Shown piece by piece: positions 61,444 through 64,000 of a stretch of DNA of 64,000 nucleotides. Source of the stretch: Paenibacillus melissococcoides. Lineage in GTDB: Bacteria > Bacillota > Bacilli > Paenibacillales > Paenibacillaceae. Where the stretch lies: contig CALYLO010000005.1 of assembly GCA_944800085.1 (NCBI GenBank), positions 124,001 through 188,000 on the forward strand, read 5' to 3'. Below the pieces are notes generated by a model. That model did no database searches. It was not told the DNA's origin and saw only the letters and a list, made by a program, of their open reading frames with translations. The first letter of the stretch is position 1, and each line of letters starts with the position of its first letter. The translations under genes were made by a program, and so were the position numbers.

Positions 61444-62325
61444 CTACCGGGATTCAGCAACCGCTTCGGGACGCACATAACGCGAGAGCAGCCCGTGCTT
61501 CGGCGAGCCGATAAAGCTAATCATGAATACAATGCCGGTGGCGAAGGCCATCGAACCGGAAATCGACGTGTCCAGCCATACCGCAACGTAGTAGCCTCCG
61601 ACGGCGGAGAGAATGCCGAAGGCAGAGCTTAGAACGAGCATGACGGACAAGCGGTCGGTCCACAAATATGCGGCCGCCGCCGGCGTAATCAGCATGGCGA
61701 CAACCATAATCGCTCCGACCGCATCGAATGAGGCGACGGTCGTCACCGAGACGAGCCCCATGAACACATAGTGCATGAGCGCTACCGGGATTCCGATGCT
61801 TGCGGCCAGTGCCGGATCGAAGGTCGTAATTTTCCACTCTTTATAGAATGCCAATATCGCAATCAGCACAACGAGCAGCACGATGCCGAGAATCACCGTC
61901 GCTTCCGGGACGGTCCCGATCCCGGGGAGGTCGACCGTGTTCCACGGCACGAACGTAATCTCCCCCATCAGCGCATGCTTCACATCCAGGTGGGCATTGC
62001 CGACCTGCGTCGCAATCAGGATGACGCCAATCGCGAACAGCGTGGTGAAGACGACGCCGATCGAGGCGTCCTGCTGCACGCCCCGCGAATGGAACCACTG
62101 CACCAGCACGGCGGTCAGCAGTCCGGCAATAATCGCGCCGATCAGCATATGAATGCCGCTCAGTTCCCGCGTAATGAGAAAAGCCGTTACGATGCCAAGA
62201 AGGACGGTATGACTGATGGCATCCGCCATCATCGCCATCCGGCGCAAAATGAGAAAGACGCCGACCAATCCGCAAGACATGCCGACCAAGGAGGCGGTCA
62301 ATAATATCCACGCTGTATAGCTCAT
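61444..62325 (-). CDS. Metal ABC transporter permease 2 (Mn/Zn/Fe type)
   Basis: 293 residues with about eight or nine helices, ABC-3 family. Characteristic segments are LRRMAMMADAISHTVLLGIV near the N-terminus and VGAIMVVAMLITPAAAAYL near 210. It imports Mn2+, Zn2+ or Fe2+ as a heterodimer with the upstream permease. Its ATG overlaps the stop of that gene (ATGA). Last gene of the operon. Confidence 0.92.
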   Translation of the reverse strand: MSYTAWILLTASLVGMSCGLVGVFLILRRMAMMADAISHTVLLGIVTAFLITRELSGIHMLIGAIIAGLLTAVLVQWFHSRGVQQDASIGVVFTTLFAIGVILIATQVGNAHLDVKHALMGEITFVPWNTVDLPGIGTVPEATVILGIVLLVVLIAILAFYKEWKITTFDPALAASIGIPVALMHYVFMGLVSVTTVASFDAVGAIMVVAMLITPAAAAYLWTDRLSVMLVLSSAFGILSAVGGYYVAVWLDTSISGSMAFATGIVFMISFIGSPKHGLLSRYVRPEAVAESR

Positions 62326-63257
62326 GCTAACTCCCCTCCTCGAGCACGTGCCTTACTGTCTTGCCCCGACCAGGAGCGGGTAAGCAGCTTCTTCTGGGCA
62401 CGCAGCTGCAGCGATTTGATGAGCAGCCCTTTTTGGGCACCGAACACTAACGATACGATGAACAGCGATGAGGACGCGACGACGATGAACGGTCCGGTTG
62501 GCCATCCCTTGCCGAGCGTGCTGATGAATGTTCCGAAGAGGCCGGAGCCGCCTCCGAAGAGAGCCGACAGGATCATCATCCACTTGAAGGAATGCGTCCA
62601 GTAGCGCGCGCTGACCGAAGGAATGATAAGCAGCGCGGCCATCAGAATTACGCCGACGGCCTGAATGCCGATGACGATAACAAGCACGAGCACGGTCAAA
62701 TATACGGCATTCATCAGCCTGCCGGACAATCCCAATCCCGCGGCAAAATCCGCATCGAACAGGAACAGCTTCCATTCCTTGAAGGCAATGATGACGACCA
62801 GCATGACGAGCAGAGCGACGCCGAGCATCGTGTACACGTCTTTGCGGACCATCGACGCCGCTTGACCGAATATGAAATTGTCCAGCCCGCTCTGGTTGCC
62901 GCCCCCGGTCCGATTGACGATGGTGAGAAGCATGATGCCGAATCCGAAAAATACGGACAGGATCATGCCCATCGCCGTGTCCTCCTTCACGCGGCTGGAG
63001 GAGCGGATCCATTGAATCAGGCTCGCCCCCAGCAGCGCGCTGACGGCCGCCCCGGCGATCATGACCGGCAAATTTTTGCTTCCCATAATCGCGAATCCGA
63101 TGACGACTCCGGGCAGCGCCGCATGGGACAACGCATCGCTCATCAGGCTCTGCCGCTTCCAATAGGCAAGGCATCCGATCATCCCCGACGCCATGCCGAG
63201 AATCAGCGTGCTGAACAGCACCCACTGCGCGTTCGGAGACAACAATGCGTTCATCAT
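62322..63257 (-). CDS. Metal ABC transporter permease 1 (Mn/Zn/Fe type)
   Basis: 311 residues, ABC-3 family. WKRQSLMSDALSHAALPGVV and VGVILMAALLIIPSVSARYW are the two hallmark segments. The C-terminus is basic and extended. The start lies two bases after the ATPase stop, behind GAAGGAGG. The two different permeases and the gene order ATPase-permease-permease match MntBCD/TroBCD-type manganese or zinc importers more than single-permease ZnuBC. Confidence 0.92.
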   Translation of the reverse strand: MMNALLSPNAQWVLFSTLILGMASGMIGCLAYWKRQSLMSDALSHAALPGVVIGFAIMGSKNLPVMIAGAAVSALLGASLIQWIRSSSRVKEDTAMGMILSVFFGFGIMLLTIVNRTGGGNQSGLDNFIFGQAASMVRKDVYTMLGVALLVMLVVIIAFKEWKLFLFDADFAAGLGLSGRLMNAVYLTVLVLVIVIGIQAVGVILMAALLIIPSVSARYWTHSFKWMMILSALFGGGSGLFGTFISTLGKGWPTGPFIVVASSSLFIVSLVFGAQKGLLIKSLQLRAQKKLLTRSWSGQDSKARARGGELA

Positions 63258-63259
63258 GC

Positions 63260-63988
63260 CTATGCCTCCTTCATCCAGCGCAGCGCTCCGCCATAGGCGA
63301 GGTGCAAGTTTTCCCGGGTAAAGACCTTCGCGGTCTTGCCGTGCGCGACTACGGTCCGGTTCAGCAGCAGGACATGGTCGAAATAGTCTTCTACCGTCTG
63401 CAAGTCATGATGCACGACCATAACGGTCTTGCCGGACAGCTTCAGTTCCTTAAGCGTCGTCATAATCGCCGTCTCCGTCGCGGCGTCGACGCCGGCCAGC
63501 GGCTCATCCATGAAGTACAGATCCGCATCCTGCACCAGCGCCCGCGCGAGGAACACCCGCTGCTGCTGGCCGCCGGACAATTGACTGATTTGGCGTTCCG
63601 CATAATCGGCCATTCCCATTTTCGCCAAAGATTCCATCGCCAGCTCCCGGTGGCGGCGGCCCGGCCATCGGAGCCATCCGATCCGTCCGTACAAGCCCAT
63701 CAGCACCACATCCAGCGCATTGGTCGGGAAATCCCAGTCCACCGACCCGCGCTGCGGCACATAGCCCACTCGCGTCTTGATCCTCGCCAAGGTCGATCCG
63801 AAGAAGGAGACGTTGCCGGACAGCTTGGGATGCAGTTCCAGCATCACCTTGAGCAGGGTCGACTTCCCCGCTCCGTTCGGGCCGACAATTCCCGTCAGCG
63901 AGCCTGGATTCACTTCAAAGTCGACATCGTGAAGCACTTTATTTTTCCGGTAAGATGCCGTTACGCCCTGCACGTTGAGTACGGACAT
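63260..63988 (-). CDS. Metal ABC transporter ATP-binding protein
   Basis: 242 residues. Walker A GPNGAGKSTLLK, Q-loop YVPQRGSVDWDFP, signature QLSGGQQQRVFLARAL, Walker B LYFMDEPLAGVD and switch His in MVVHHDLQTVEDYFD. The VDWDFP extension after the Q-loop is typical of MntB/TroB/ZnuC ATPases. ATG at 63988 is preferred to the GTG three codons earlier, which lies inside the GAGGTGA ribosome-binding site. The binding-protein gene is expected just outside the window. Confidence 0.92.
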   Translation of the reverse strand: MSVLNVQGVTASYRKNKVLHDVDFEVNPGSLTGIVGPNGAGKSTLLKVMLELHPKLSGNVSFFGSTLARIKTRVGYVPQRGSVDWDFPTNALDVVLMGLYGRIGWLRWPGRRHRELAMESLAKMGMADYAERQISQLSGGQQQRVFLARALVQDADLYFMDEPLAGVDAATETAIMTTLKELKLSGKTVMVVHHDLQTVEDYFDHVLLLNRTVVAHGKTAKVFTRENLHLAYGGALRWMKEA

Positions 63989-64000
63989 ATTACTCACCTC

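Overview
The window looks like a chromosomal segment of a Paenibacillus-type Firmicute. The evidence is strong AAGGAGG-type ribosome binding sites, occasional GTG and TTG starts, fairly GC-rich genes with AT-rich gaps, and gene content usual for that group: an MprF, paired YtcP/YteP-like sugar permeases with an AraC-type sensor regulator, a Ctc-type ribosomal protein L25, an AbrB-like regulator, a bacterial nitric oxide synthase and a CidA/LrgB pair. It reads as an accessory, actively decaying region and not as a core operon region.

Layout. 0-4 kb: a zinc-ribbon gene behind a yybP-ykoY (Mn2+) riboswitch with two tandem terminators, an IS1202-like element with long target duplications, and an Eis-like acetyltransferase. 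4-10 kb: a VanY-like carboxypeptidase, a remnant of a tyrosine recombinase, and a histidine kinase / response regulator / ABC exporter locus whose permease is frameshifted. 10-20 kb: Ctc, a YbjQ-family protein, a wrecked MocR regulator next to LysE, an alpha-L-fucosidase, a WYL-regulator operon and nitric oxide synthase. 20-34 kb: two VOC proteins, an AbrB-zinc-HTH fusion, an IS1182 and an IS4 element that both landed in one copy of a dispersed repeat, CidA/LrgB, MprF and a complete Xer-type recombinase. 34-47 kb: Cu/Zn SOD, a PAP2 / methyltransferase / DedA membrane operon, CtaG, a coupled DnaE / DUF72 / uracil-DNA glycosylase operon, an HD hydrolase, an oxidoreductase and a dead serine hydrolase. 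47-55 kb: two minisatellites of 48-bp period, then a sugar ABC system with intact permeases but a broken binding protein and a broken regulator. 55-61 kb: an SDR / WYL-regulator pair and a run of degraded genes (DUF1572, murG, histidine kinase, hisC). 61-64 kb: a metal ABC transporter (ATPase plus two permeases) whose binding protein must lie outside the window.

The most unusual signal is a set of 28-bp Xer/dif-like sites (11-bp arm, 6-bp centre, 11-bp arm) at 11672, 20285, 32586 and 59033. Three carry an 11-bp arm identical to the XerD arm of Bacillus subtilis dif as I remember it, and the first three alternate in orientation. A fifth, perfectly symmetric 11-6-11 site lies 45 bp upstream of the complete tyrosine recombinase, and that recombinase gene abuts the site at 32586. 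This resembles the dif-module architecture described for Acinetobacter plasmids, here apparently on a Firmicute chromosome.

The second theme is decay. About fifteen genes are truncated, frameshifted, interrupted by stops or carry internal deletions, while long neighbours such as dnaE (1041 codons) and mprF (859 codons) are intact.
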